A stretch of DNA of 64,000 nt from Heterostelium album PN500 (GCF_000004825.1 NW_008805064.1:3100001-3164000); one strand, 5' to 3'; positions 1 through 11,570 are shown, counted from the stretch's first letter. Notes: generated by a model from the letters alone, not told the origin. Made by a program: numbers and translations.

Positions 1-826
1 AAAAATAATTTGAAATAAACTGATTTATTTTTAGCAATTCAAACAACAGTCTTTGTACACATTGTTCTTTTTTGTTGCTGGATATGAGTAAATGAAATAG
101 CTCTGTTTCCTTGGTCATGCATAATGGATTGATCAACTTTGCATTGGATTTCAGAAAAAGGTTTCTCTAAGAGAAGTGGTTAAGAGTTTTAATCCTTGTG
201 TTCTGAAAGAAGAACGAACTATAGTTCGTATTCTCTCAAATCCCATAACTATATTGATATGTATCATGTAGATAAACCCACTAATATAATTAATAAACAA
301 CTCACCTATCAAGCGACATTGTATTTCTAGATTGTTCATAGTTTCTATTGTCATGTCTCTGTGCTATCCCAGATGACAGTTTGTGCAAACAAGCTGTTGT
401 CCGTCTAAGGACAATGAGGTAGCCGCCAAGGCAATGCCGGCACCCATCAATCAACATCAATAATATACACCAGCCAACATTTAGTAATAGTCAATTATAA
501 TTAATTAAATTAATTAAATCAACTAAATAAGTAATAGTTCAAAACAACAGATCGAAATAATAATTAAATTAGAATCTGTTGTTTCTGAATTAAGTATTCA
601 ACACTCAGCCGTCAAGCTTCTCAATAATGAATATATTGAGTTTAACGCGACGTTAAAGAGGGAATTCAAGTTTTATTCAATTGATTCAATCTATTCAAGA
701 ATTAATTAGATTATTGGAACAAAGATTAATAAATAAACAAAAGAGAAAATAAGAGTTAAATTTAAATTATATAAAGACATTATTAAAAACATTATTTATT
801 ATTATTAATTATTATTTGAATAAGGA
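1..826. other. Intergenic DNA with a GC-richer island and a short inverted repeat
   Basis: No gene is recognised. Positions about 390-455 are clearly richer in G+C than the surroundings and contain a small hairpin (TTGTCC / GGACAA near 398-415) and a CCGCC..GGC stretch. A perfect 11-bp inverted repeat, AAACAACAGAT at 542-552 and its complement at 574-584, could form a stem with a 21-base loop. A minus-strand open frame at 151-354 looks non-coding: it has low complexity and no recognisable family. The last 100 bases are an A/T-rich leader to the small gene that begins at 827. Confidence 0.4.
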
Positions 827-1138
827 ATGCCAGATCCAACCGATCAATCAACAACAACAACAACCACAACAACCAGTAGTGCAGCAGCACCTACTGCTAC
901 AACAACCACAACAAATGATCTTACGATGAATGATCTCGAGAACAACAACGATAATGATTCAATCCCATCAACCTCTATGTTATTCCCGGATGTTACTCCC
1001 AACAACACTCGTCCAGACCCACTCCCATCCGATTTATTCAAATCTACTCTGGCTGCTTCCAAATTACCGATCTCCTCTGCTGTCGCTCCAAGCCAGTCGG
1101 ATAAAAAACACAAGCTTACAAAGAAAGTGATTCTTTAA
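827..1138 (+). CDS. Small Thr/Asn-rich protein with a C-terminal motif shared with a transposon terminus
   Basis: 103 codons, starting at an ATG after a long A/T-rich leader and ending in TAA. The N-terminal half is low complexity (Thr runs, Ala, Asn). The C-terminal part, roughly residues 64-95, reads DPLPSDLFKSTLAASKLPIS and continues to QSDKKHK. Almost the same peptide is encoded by the terminal inverted repeats of the 709-bp element at 24925-25633 (DPLPTDLFQSSLASSKLPIS). The DNA also aligns along this stretch and the match stops at the same place as the element end, near position 1106. It may be a host gene whose end was captured by the element, or an old element terminus now lying in an open frame. 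No family is recognised and expression is unproven. Confidence 0.45.
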   Translation: MPDPTDQSTTTTTTTTSSAAAPTATTTTTNDLTMNDLENNNDNDSIPSTSMLFPDVTPNNTRPDPLPSDLFKSTLAASKLPISSAVAPSQSDKKHKLTKKVIL

Positions 1139-1741
1139 ATTTTGGTTGTTGTTGTTATTCATTTGTATAATAGGATATAATAAGTATAATAGATATTAAG
1201 TTTTACAGATGGTAGAGACTTTATTTGTATTTAATAAAATATATTTTTGTAACAGATTTGTTTATGATGAATTTTATTATAAGATTGATAATAAACTGAT
1301 TTATTATGTACAATTACAGAAAGGTGATTAACTAGTTAGCCTATGGAAGTTTAGATTTTTATACTATTTCATTTCTCTTATTTTCATATATTACTATTTA
1401 TTGCAACCTAATTATCATTATCTATTACCTCTTATGAAATTTAATAACTCCAAAAAGTTAATAATAACAAATAATATCATTATATTATTTTGAAATGATA
1501 ATATATGAAAGTAGAACAGTGAATATATTTATATAAGTTGGGATAAATGTATATTATAATATCAATTAAAATATTAATAAAGAGTATAGTTTATTTGTAA
1601 TATGGATTGAGTTGATGAATGGTTTTAGTTCACTATCTTTAATTCACTTTTAACAATTGATTGCTTATTGACAATGATTGGTATTGATATAAAAATAATA
1701 ATTGCTATTCTTAAAGTGTATGTTTAGAACAATCATATTAT
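1139..1741. other. A/T-rich intergenic spacer
   Basis: No gene is seen. It holds 3' flanks of the small plus-strand gene and, at its far end, of the minus-strand repeat relic. The two are convergent. Confidence 0.6.
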
Positions 1742-3187
1742 TTATTCTCTTGATTTTTTAATTAGTTGTCTTCTTGATATTTGTTCGCAATTTGGGAGTG
1801 TAATCGTTTGTTTGTTGCTCAAAAGTGTGAATCCAATAAGTTTATAAATCCATGTTTGTTTATGACCTAGTCTTAGCGATTCCAATAATAGTTGTTGTTG
1901 TGTCATTTGAACCCTATTGTGGAGTTCGATTGTTTCATATCGAAATAGTGTCTAATATAGTTCAAAATTGGTCGGATCCCATTCAATTAATTTCAAGATT
2001 AGTTGTTGTTGTGTCATTGATCGTCCATTATTAAGTGTGATTGATTCACCTCTTGAAAGTGTCATTGCAAGGTTATAATATGAATTGAAATTGGTTGGAT
2101 CTAATTCTATTGATTTCAAGTATAATTGTTGTACAGTCATTGATTGTCCATTATTAAGTGTGATTGATTCACCATTTGAAAGTGTCATTGCAAGGTTATA
2201 ATATGAATTTGAATTTGGTTGGATCTAATTCTATTGATTTCAAGTATAATTGTTGTACAGTCATTGATTGTCCATTATTAAGTGTGATTGATTCACCTCT
2301 TGAAAGTGTTGGTTGCAAGGTTATAATATGAATATGAATTGGTTGGATCTAATTCTATTGATTTCAAGAATAATTGTTGTTTTGTCATTGATTGTCCATT
2401 ATTAAGTGTGATTGATTCACCTCTTGAAAGTGTCTTTGCAAGGTTATGATATGAATATGAATTGGTTGGATCACATTCTATTGATTTCAAGTATAGTTGT
2501 TGTTGTGTCATTGATTTTCCATTATTAAGTGTGATTGATTCACCTCTTGAAAGTGTTGTTGTAAGGTTATTATATGAATTTGAATTGGTTGGATCACATT
2601 CTATTGATTTCAAGTATAATTGTTGTACAGTCATTGATTGTCCATTATTAAGTGTGATTGATTCAAATCTTGAAAGTGTTGTTGCAAGGTTATAGTATGA
2701 ATTGAAATTGGTTGGATCTAAATTCTATTGATTTCAAGTATAGTTGTTGTACAGTCATTGATTGTCCATTATTAAGTGTGATTGATTTCACCTCTTGAAA
2801 GTGTTGTTGCAAGGTTATGATATGAATTTGAATTTGGTTGGATCTAATTCTATTGATTTCAAGAATAGTTGTTGTGCAGTCATTGATCGTCCATCATTAA
2901 GTATGATTGATTCACCTCTTGAAAGTGTCATTGCAAGGCTATCATATGACATGGAGTTGGTTGGATTACAATCAATTGATTTCAAGTATAGTTGTTGTTC
3001 TGTCATTGATTGTCCATTAATAAGTGTGATTGATTCACCTCTTGAAAGTGTATTTGCAAGGCTATAGTATGAATATGAATTGGTTGGATCTAATTCTATT
3101 GATTTCAAGTATAATTGTTGTTGTGTCATTGATTGTCCATTATTAAGTGTGATTGATTCACCTCTTGAAAGTGTCATTGCAAGGCTA
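1742..3187 (-). pseudogene. Decayed 3' part of the protease-repeat gene (about 12 further repeat units and C-terminal cap)
   Basis: Downstream of the stop of the fused protease-repeat gene the same 117-bp units continue, but the reading frame is broken repeatedly. Relative to intact units I see one-base insertions near 3207, 2834, 2787, 2721, 2311 and 2214, and an in-frame TAG at about 1952-1954. After that stop the frame continues to TAA at 1744-1742 and encodes a terminal cap with TLLSNKQTITLPN and SRRQL. The same cap closes the second repeat locus (near 53940-54060, NNKQTIKLPNGQQMSRRQLL), so the original gene must once have run to 1742. Either the array has been truncated by decay, or the assembly carries indel errors in a region that is hard to sequence. 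Segments 3222-2815, 2634-2293 and 2188-1952 are the surviving open pieces. Confidence 0.75.
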
Positions 3188-5500
3188 TCATATGACATGG
3201 AGTTGGTTTGGATTACAATCAATTGATTTCAAGTATAGTTGTTGTTCTGTCATTGATTGTCCATTATTAAGTGTGATTGATTCACCTCTTGAAAGTGTAT
3301 TTGCAAGGCTATAGTATGAATATGAATTGGTTGGATCTAATTCTATTGATTTCAAGTATAATTGTTGTTGTGTCATTGATTGTCCATTATTAAGTGTGAT
3401 TGATTCACCTCTTGAAAGTGTTGGTGCAAGGTTATAATATGAATATGAATTGGTTGGATCTAATTCTATTGATTTCAAGAATAGTTGTTGTTCTGTCATT
3501 GATTGTCCATTATTAAGTGTGATTGATTCACCTCTTGAAAGTGTTGTTGCAAGGTTATGATATGAATTTGAATTGGTTGGATCACATTCTATTGATTTCA
3601 AGAATATTTGTTGTTTTGTCATTGATTGTCCATTTGGAAGTGTGATTAATTCAAATCTTGAAAGTGTCATTGCAAGGTTATTATATGAATTTGAATTGGT
3701 TGGATCACATTCTATTGATTTCAAGAATAGTTGTTGTACAGTCATTGATTGTCCATTATTAAGTGTGATTGATTCACCTCTTGAAAGTGTCATTGCAAGG
3801 CTATAGTATGAATTTGAATTGGTTGGATCTAATTCTATTGATTTCAAGTATAGTTGTTGTACAGTCATTGATTGTCCATTATTAAGTGTGATTGATTCAA
3901 ATCTTGAAAGTGTTGTTGCAAAGCTATGATATGAATATGAATTGGTTGGATCACATTCAATTGATTTCAAGAATAGTTGTTGTTGTGTCATTGATTGTCC
4001 ATTATTAAGTGTGATTGATTCACCTCTTGAAAGTGTTGTTGCAAGGTTATAATATGAATTTGAATTGGTTGGATCTAATTCTATTGATTTCAAGAATATT
4101 TGTTGTACAGTCATTGATTGTCCATTATTAAGTGTGATTGATTCACCTCTTGAAAGTGTATTTGCAAGGCTATAGTATGAATATGAATTGGTTGGATCTA
4201 ATTCTATTGATTTCAAGTATAATTGTTGTTGAGTCATTGATCGTCCATTATTAAGTGTGATTGATTCACCTCTTGAAAGTGTTGTTGCAAGGCTATAGTA
4301 TGAATATGAATTGGTTGGATCACATTCTATTGATTTCAATAATAGTTGTTGTACAGTCATTGATTGTCCATTATTAAGTGTGATTGATTCACCATTTGAA
4401 AGTGTCATTGTAAGGTTATAATATGAATTTGAATTGGTTGGATCTAATTCTATTGATTTCAAGTATAATTGTTGTTGTGTCATTGATTGTCCATTATTAA
4501 GTGTGATTGATTCACCTCTTGAAAGTGTTGTTGTAAGGTTATTATATGAATTTGAATTGGTTGGATCACATTCAATTGATTTCAAGTATAGTTGTTGTTG
4601 TGTCATTGATTGTCCATTATTAAGTGTGAATGATTCACTTCTTGAAAGTGTCATTGCAAGGTTATAATATGACATGGAATCACATTCTATTGATTTCAAG
4701 TATAGTTGTTGTGTCATTGATTGTCCATTATTAAGTGTGATTGACTCACCTCTTGAAAGTGTTGTTGCAAGGCTATTATATGAAATTGAATTGGTTGGAT
4801 CACATTCTAATGATTTCAAGAATATTTGTTGTTTTGTCATTGACTGTCCATTATTAAGTGTGATTGATTCACCATTTGAAAGTGTCTTTGCAAGGTTATG
4901 ATATGAATTTGAATTGGTTGGATCACATTCTATTGATTTCAAGTATAGTTGTTGTACAGTCATTGATTGTCCATCATTAAGTGTGATTGATTCAAATCTT
5001 GAAAGTGTTGTTGCAAGGCTATAGTATGAATATGAATTGGTTGGATCACATTCAATTGATTTCAAGAATAGTTGTTGTTTTGTCATTGATTGTCCATTAT
5101 TAAGTGTGATTGATTCACCTCTTGAAAGTGTTGTTGCAAGGTTATGATATGAATTTGAATTGGTTGGATATAATTCTATTGATTTCAAGAATATTTGTTG
5201 TGTCATTGATTGTCCATTATTAAGTGTGATTGATTCACCTCTTGAAAGTGTTGGTGCAAGGTTATGATATGGATATGAATTGGTTGGATCATAATCAATT
5301 GATTTCAATAATAATTGTTGTTTTGTCATTGATTGTCCATTATTAAGTGTGATTGATTCACCTCTTGAAAGTGTTGTTGCAAGGTTATAATATGACATAG
5401 AATTGGTTGGATCACACTCTATTGATTTCAAGTATAGTTGTTGTACAGTCATCGATTGTCCATCATTAAGTGTAATAGATTCACCACTCGAAAGTTTCGA
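1955..5500 (-). repeat. Tandem array of about 30 units of 117 bp (39 codons)
   Basis: The unit is 117 bp; successive copies of GATTGATTCACCT fall 117 bases apart. On the minus strand each unit encodes a TPR-like helix pair of the form LYLKSIE.DPTNS.SYYNLA, followed by an insert of the form RGESITLNNGQSMTQQQ. Units are nearly identical at the DNA level with changes concentrated at a few codons (for example QQQ/VQQ/KQQ/EQQ, ECD/ELD, SNSYYN/SYSYHS). A two-unit block near 2931-3165 is repeated almost exactly at 3170-3400, so copies have been duplicated recently. A few units lack one codon or more (around 4673 and 5195). Confidence 0.9.
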
Positions 5501-7929
5501 TCCAAAATTATTACTCTTAGAATATATAAAAAAATCACTTTTAAAAAATTTAGGTTAATATTTGGGGCTGTAAGATTGTTAAAATAGTTGTTATTACCTT
5601 TCAAATATATTTTCATAGTATTCTTTGTTATCTAATGTTGAATTACTCAAAGGGATCTTTGATTCCCTACCCTTACCGAATGTTCTGATATCTCCAATTG
5701 GTATATCTTTAGTAATTAAAGTAGAGAGTTTGAATGGTTGGAAAAAAGACATATAGGGTTCCAACATGGAATTATTGTCTTTGATGAACACTGAATCATT
5801 CAAAACATAATCATGATAGGCATTCCAAAATAGAGGATTGGTCACAGAGAGAGCAACATTTTCTGAGTTTGACCATCCACCAATATGTATTCCTGAGAAT
5901 GTTCTTTGATGTTTTGAGTTTGATAGAACACCACCAGAAGTACCTGGGAGAGCTTGGCAATGATGAAGCAATTTGATTTCCTTGATATCTTTGATATTCG
6001 ACGTTTGATTGAATATCGTCTTGTGCTGAAAACCACGAGTATTCATTATGATACTAATCATTATTTGTCCTGCATCCAGATGTCTGAACTCATCGACAAA
6101 CCTGTCGAAATCAATATGGTTTGGATATCCGATAACAAAATGATTAGAAGATAAATCATTGGTTGGAATCATTGGTAATAGATATTCTTGATCGAGTGGT
6201 GGTTCACTTTTAAATTTGAGGATATTGACATTGGAGTTTCCGAAAACTAACTCCAACTCAAAGACACCTTCATTATTGTCAATATCATCCAAAAATATTT
6301 CGCTTTCAATGGTGGCATCATATCCAAAGTAAATATATATCTTATCATGTTCGAAGATCTTAGATTGATCTTGATATTGGAGAAGGTGACCAGAAGTTAC
6401 AACAGTATCATTCTTCACACAAAAACCAGTTCCAAAATTCCATTCTTCAATATTGCCTGGTAATAAAAATCTGATAAAAAGTAAATAATAATGTAATGAT
6501 CATGATTTTAATGTATTAATAATTATTTACCTTACAAATATTCTTCCAACTGCTTTTGATGCTGTTTCATAATTTAGACGATCAGGGAGTTCCGTGTCAG
6601 GTAGGTTAATCTTTGATTCACTATTTAATGTAAATATTTTGTCTAGATCTGAACCAAGAAAAAATCTTTCATCAATGAATGATATAGATTCATTTTTATA
6701 TTTAAAATAATTCAGATATTGTTCCAAATGTTGAAGGTTTTCGTTGATGAATTGATCATCAAGAACAAAAGTATGATAAAAATGCCAGAACAATGGGTGT
6801 GTCACTGAGAGTGCAAAATTACCATTGGTTATTTCTGAATTTCCACCGAGATGAACCCCAATGAACTTTCTTTCGGATTTGTAGTTGGCCAAAATACCAC
6901 CTGCAGCACCTTTGAGTGTTGGACATATATGTGAAATTACATTATCTTTTAAACTGACAACTTTGCCAATAAAGATAGTCTTTTTCTGGCAAGTTTCAAT
7001 GATATCCTCCAATTGATTGCCAATTTCTTTCACAAATTCATCTGGATATCCTACAACATAGTGATCAAACTTTGGCTGTTGATTGGAAGATTGATGAAAT
7101 GTATAGTCGTCAATCTCTTGGCCATTAGTTGGAATCATTGGAAATAGAATGTCTATGTCTGTTGGTTGTATTCCTTTGAATCTTAGAATCTCCATATCGT
7201 TGTTGGTGTTCCAGACGTATCTTTGATCGTCTACAGGGTATACAGCTTTGTCTTTAGTCAGATAATAGTTCGTTGTCTTATCAAAATCACTACCACTTGA
7301 CTCCGACTCCAAATCAGACGATTTACCGTTATCTCCAGACAAAGAATCGTTAGGTGTATGATCACTTCCACTTGACTCAGTATCAGTATATTGGCTGCGG
7401 TTAGGTCTAATATTATCACCAGTGATAATCAAAGGATCATTAAACGTATGATCACATTCTCTGCCACATGACTCCAACTCGTACATTGGGAAGTCGGGAT
7501 CATCCCCTACAGTGGCATCGTCATCAAAGTATATAAAAATCTTTTCGTATTTAAGATTTCTCTGCATCTCTTGGGTTTCTTTTGATGCAGATGTATCTAC
7601 AGGGAATGATAGCACATGAGCAGCAGTCATAACAAGATTACTCTTCACGCAAAAACCAGTGCCACACGACCAAAATGCCTTCTCTTTTCCTGGTACCTTA
7701 AACCTATGTGGTAAATTAAAAAATGTTAAAGTTTTTGTTTTTCCCAAAAATAATACAATAAAACATACCTTACAAATATTCTTCCAACAGCTTTTGATGT
7801 ATTTTCATACTCAATGTGCGACAAGTGAAATGGTTTTTTGTGTATTGCTACGATTTGTTCGACTAGACTATTATCGAGAACCACTCCTTCAGCAGAGTCG
7901 GAACTCAAAGGAATGATAATATTAGACAT
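3188..7929 (-). CDS. Tandem trypsin-like (pseudo)protease domains fused to about 20 TPR-like repeats
   Basis: Four exons: 7929-7769, 7703-6531, 6470-5598 and 5537-3188, all joined in phase 2; about 1518 aa. Exon 1 is an N-terminal leader ending in NTSKAVGRIFVR. Exon 2 is a chymotrypsin-fold domain with GTGFCVK, TAAHVL (His83) and NNDMEIL (Asp223), but GAAGG where GxSGG is expected, so the catalytic Ser is Ala321. Exon 3 repeats the domain with SGHLL (His473) and GTSGG (Ser623), but the Asp position is Asn525 (NVNILKF). Exon 4 holds the 39-residue repeats. Its stop comes from a frameshift inside a unit, after which relic repeats continue. The single-domain neighbours at 8931 and 10428 keep full triads. 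By family rules neither domain here should be a normal protease; a sensor, scaffold or inhibitor role is inference. The exon 3/4 junction (60-bp intron, AAAAG acceptor) is the least certain and is chosen because it alone opens the repeat frame. Confidence 0.8.
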
Positions 7930-8930
7930 TCTTTTTCAAAACTATGATGACTAGTTTTTTAAAGTAGTTTATTAATAGTTATAACAGAGCCAAAAAAGTT
8001 TTAAATTTTACAAAAAATAATTGAAATGCTTTTTAGTTTTGTGGTCTATAGAAAATTAAAAAAAAGCAAAAAAAATTTGAAATGAAAATTTTTGTGGACA
8101 TTATTAGTGGTGACCATTGATTAAATTTTGTTACTATCAACTTTTTTTCTATCTGACCTCACTCCTATGATTTGTTTTGTTTCATTTAAAAAAAAAATTA
8201 TTTAAAAATATCTTATTTTGTTGTTATAAACTTAGTTTTTTTTTTATTTCTCATATTTTTATTTTTATCAAAACAATTTTTTGGAAACTACAAATGTATG
8301 ATCAGATTGTATTTTTTTTTAATATTTTTTTCTTAAATCATTGTAAGATTTATTAGATTTCATAAAAAAAAAATTATTTAAAAATAATAGATTCGATCAC
8401 ACAAACATATATAGATATCCATTATATCCATTTATAGAAAACTAAAGTTCAAAGATATTTAAATCTTGAAAACTAATTAAATTGAGTAATATCTTTAAAC
8501 TTTTATCTATTTTTATTTCTTTAAACTATCTCTTTATTAAATATTTTGATCTTATTGATTTAGCGCACTGTTTGATCAATCCTATTTACTAATATGATGT
8601 CTCACCCCACCAAAAAAAAACTCACCCCACCACACAGTTTTTCAAACCATATGGTTTTTTATAAACAACCATATATTTTTCACATTACAAACACACATTC
8701 AACCCTTAATTCACGATTTTTAGTATGAAGTAATGCCTTATGAATAAAGTAATAGTGGTACTGGTGGTCCTGATTCATAGCAATTTAAATTTAGCTTGGC
8801 TGACAATGGCACGATCATTGTTTTATACGGTGCCATGATTCTTATTCTTTATTTATATCTGTTCACAACTATTACTTTTGTACTCCTATCACCGTCGTTG
8901 TTGTTATTAAATCACAGACTGCTTCTATTA
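7930..8930. other. A/T-rich intergenic region
   Basis: Upstream region of the fused protease-repeat gene and 3' flank of the next protease gene. It contains poly-A/T tracts and a direct repeat of CTCACCCCACC around 8600-8630. No coding region or RNA gene is seen. Confidence 0.6.
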
Positions 8931-10112
8931 TCAGTTTATTGTTGTTTGTTGTAGAAGATTCTGCAGTTGTTGTTGTAGTTGGTGTAGTTGTTGATTTTGT
9001 TGTAGTTTTTGTAGTTGTTCTAGTGAATATTTTAAATAAGGTTCTAAAAGTACATAATTTTGTTTGGTGAACTCTTCATCGAGAACATACGTCGCATAAA
9101 CATATATAAAAAGTGGGTGAGTGACTGACAACGCTATATTTCCTGTTAATGTGTTACTTCCAAGGTGTATTCCAATAAATTGGTCTTTGAATTCACTGTT
9201 TGCCAATACACCACCAGAGGTACCTGGAAGTGTCGGACATTGATGTGTCAATACCTTTTCATTGGAACCTGTTACTTTACCAATGCAAATAGTCTTTCTC
9301 TGAAATCCTCTGTAAGCTGAATAAAAGTTATAAATATTTTTGTTGATCTTATTATCAACTCCAGAAAGCTTCCTAATGAACGTATCCAAATCTGCGTATC
9401 CTGGGTAACCCATTACATAATGAACTTTGCTAGCTGTGGGGCCACTCGGTATCATTGGGAAGAGATAGCCTTGTTTGATTGGTGAATTGTTGTTTTCGAA
9501 TCTAAGAACCTCTAGATCGTTGTTAATAAACCAATTGTATTGTTTATCCTGACTTTTATCGACTCCGGGTATCAACAATGGTTCTTTGAATTGATTGTCA
9601 AACTCTCTTCCGCATGATTTCAATCTAAAGACGCCACGAGTATTATCAATGCCACACATTGCAATCTCTCTCTCAATGTGGGCATCATTACCAAAATAGA
9701 TATATATTGAAATATTTTTGCTCTTTGGGTTTTGAAGTACATGTGCTGCTGTGATGATGATATCTTTCTTCACACAAAAACCTGTTCCATATTTCCATTC
9801 ATCTTTCTCATCCTCTTTTGACAATCTTGTTTATTTGTTAATTTCTATAGTGATAACAATAATATATATTTATATATCATACCTCACAATGATTCTACCA
9901 ACAGCTTTACATGCTGATTCATAGTGTTGTTTATATTCCAAATTCGGTGGGGGTACCTCTAAACGACTATTAAATATTCGAACATCTTTAGATTCTGCCT
10001 GTGAACGATTATTAATTACTCCATCATCTTTCGAAAATTCTCCATCTTTTATATTCAGAGATATACTTATATCATCTCTCTCTTGTTCCAACGTTTCAAT
10101 TGTTTTTGTCAT
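8931..10112 (-). CDS. Trypsin-like serine protease, single domain, Gln-rich tail
   Basis: Two exons, 10112-9883 and 9825-8931, giving about 374 aa; the acceptor after AACAAG is the one that keeps the frame open. Exon 1 is a divergent leader ending in ACKAVGRIIVR, matching the leader end of its neighbours. Exon 2 begins at the protease fold: GTGFCVK, TAAHVL (His105), NNDLEVLRF (Asp180) and LPGTSGGVLAN (Ser280). All three catalytic residues are present, so activity is likely. The last 30 residues are rich in Gln and Leu. There is no signal peptide, so a cytosolic role is suggested. The fold resembles trypsin-like peptidases of the HtrA/S1C type, but no PDZ domain follows. It is a tandem paralog of the genes at 3188-7929 and 10428-11570. 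Confidence 0.85.
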
Positions 10113-10427
10113 AAATAATTATAAAATCTGTATTCTTATAAAAAAAAACAAAGTAAATTGAAGATTCTTTTTGTTTTTTTATTTTTTTTGTTCAAAAAAA
10201 ATTGGTCCACACATATCGCAGACACAATTGTGCAATTTTTTTATTTGAAAAGAAAAGAATTGGAAACCATGCATAAAATTAAATCTGTTCAATTGAGAAA
10301 TAATAATTGAATTAAAGATTAATCAAAAATTATTGTTGATAACTTACAAAATTCAAATCTCTTTTGTCGTTCATTTTAATAAAGAGTTAGATACGACTAA
10401 CATAAATCGATATTGAGTATAATGTGT
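10113..10427. other. Short A/T-rich spacer between protease paralogs
   Basis: About 315 bases with A/T tracts. It serves as promoter of the 8931-10112 gene and 3' flank of the 10428-11570 gene. Nothing else is seen. Confidence 0.6.
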
Positions 10428-11570
10428 TTATTTAGCTGGATATGATTTTTGACAAAAATTTAAATAAGGTTGCAAATCTTCAAGGTTGTTTTGAATGAAT
10501 TGATCATCGAGCACATAGGTTCTATAAACATCCCAGAATAATTGATGTGTCACCGATATCGCAATATTTCCTGCTTCTATATCGCCACCGAGATGAACTC
10601 CGATAAACTTCTTTTCGTGAAGGCGATTGCCATTCGCAAGAATACCACCCGATGTACCTTTTAGTGTTGGGCATTGGTGTGACAATACATTATCGAAACT
10701 AACAACTTGTCCGACATAGACTGTTTTTTTCTGAAAACTAGCAGAATCTTGGACCAGATCGTCATAGAGCTTCGTTAAATGTTGGTCCAATGCACCCTTG
10801 TAATCCAATACAAAGTGATCCAATTCTACGTGGCCTGGATATCCCATGACATAGTGTGAGTCATGCTCTGCATCGTTTGTTGGAATCATTGGAAGTAGAA
10901 TTTCAATGCCCGCTGGTGGTGTTCCTTTGAATCTGAGAACCTGTAAGTCGTTGAGTGTATGCCAGGCATATTTCTGACCGTTTTGTCCAGTGGAAATCAA
11001 TTGATATTTCGGATAACTAAAATTTCCACACGACTCTAACTCATACATTGATTTGGGGTCAATCTCTGAAAGGTTGATCTCATCATTGATAGTGGCATTG
11101 GTGCCAAAGTATATATAAATCTTATCGTATCTAAGATTTTCCTGTATCTCTTTAATCTCTTTCGATGCTTTCGAATCAACAGGATATTGAAGGACATGAG
11201 ATGCAGTCATAACAAGATTACTCTTCACACAGAATCCAGTTCCACAAAACCAAGATAGCTTTTCTTTTTCTGGCTCATTATTTGAAATTTTGCTAATATT
11301 ATAACTATAGATAATAAAGAATAATAATAAAAAGATTTAGTGTTAGATTGATTATAAACCAACTAATGTTCATATTTCCTCACATCCATACCTTACAAAT
11401 ATTCTACCAATGCCTTTTGATGTATTTTCATAGGTTAGTTTGTGTTGCAAATGAGGTTTTCCTAAGATCTTTGAATAACTATTCAATGTGGCGATGTAAC
11501 CAATTTTATTTCCTTCCACATGAAACACACATTCAGCAGAGTCTGAACTCAAAGTAGTAACTGGCTCCAT
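10428..11570 (-). CDS. Trypsin-like serine protease, single domain
   Basis: Two exons, 11570-11392 and 11304-10428, about 351 aa. Exon 1 starts SSDSAE close to the leader of the fused gene (both contain LSSDSAE) and ends in NTSKGIGRIFVR just before a phase-2 intron. Exon 2 has GTGFCVK, TASHVL (His96), LNDLQVLRF (Asp179) and LKGTSGGILAN (Ser278), a complete triad. There is no signal peptide or membrane segment and no repeat domain. Closest in sequence to domain 1 of the fused gene (shared SNLVMTA, LLPMIPTN, GVHLGG). It is the most upstream gene of the three-gene minus-strand cluster. Confidence 0.85.

Noticed and set aside
360-420. CTNCH heme-c-like motif on the minus strand
   Set aside because: A stop codon follows at once and no cytochrome context is visible; chance match.
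542-584. Left end of an old Ginger-like element matching the terminus at 1106
   Set aside because: The inverted repeat here does not resemble the TGTTTTCCATCC terminus beyond a few bases.
2462-5000. Plus-strand open frames through the repeat array (for example 2462-2695, 3573-3806, 4434-4667)
   Set aside because: They are the complement of the 117-bp coding units; the minus-strand frame is continuous over 750 codons and joins to protease exons.
8600-8640. CTCACCCCACC direct repeat as a CRISPR-like or regulatory array
   Set aside because: Only two units and no spacer pattern.
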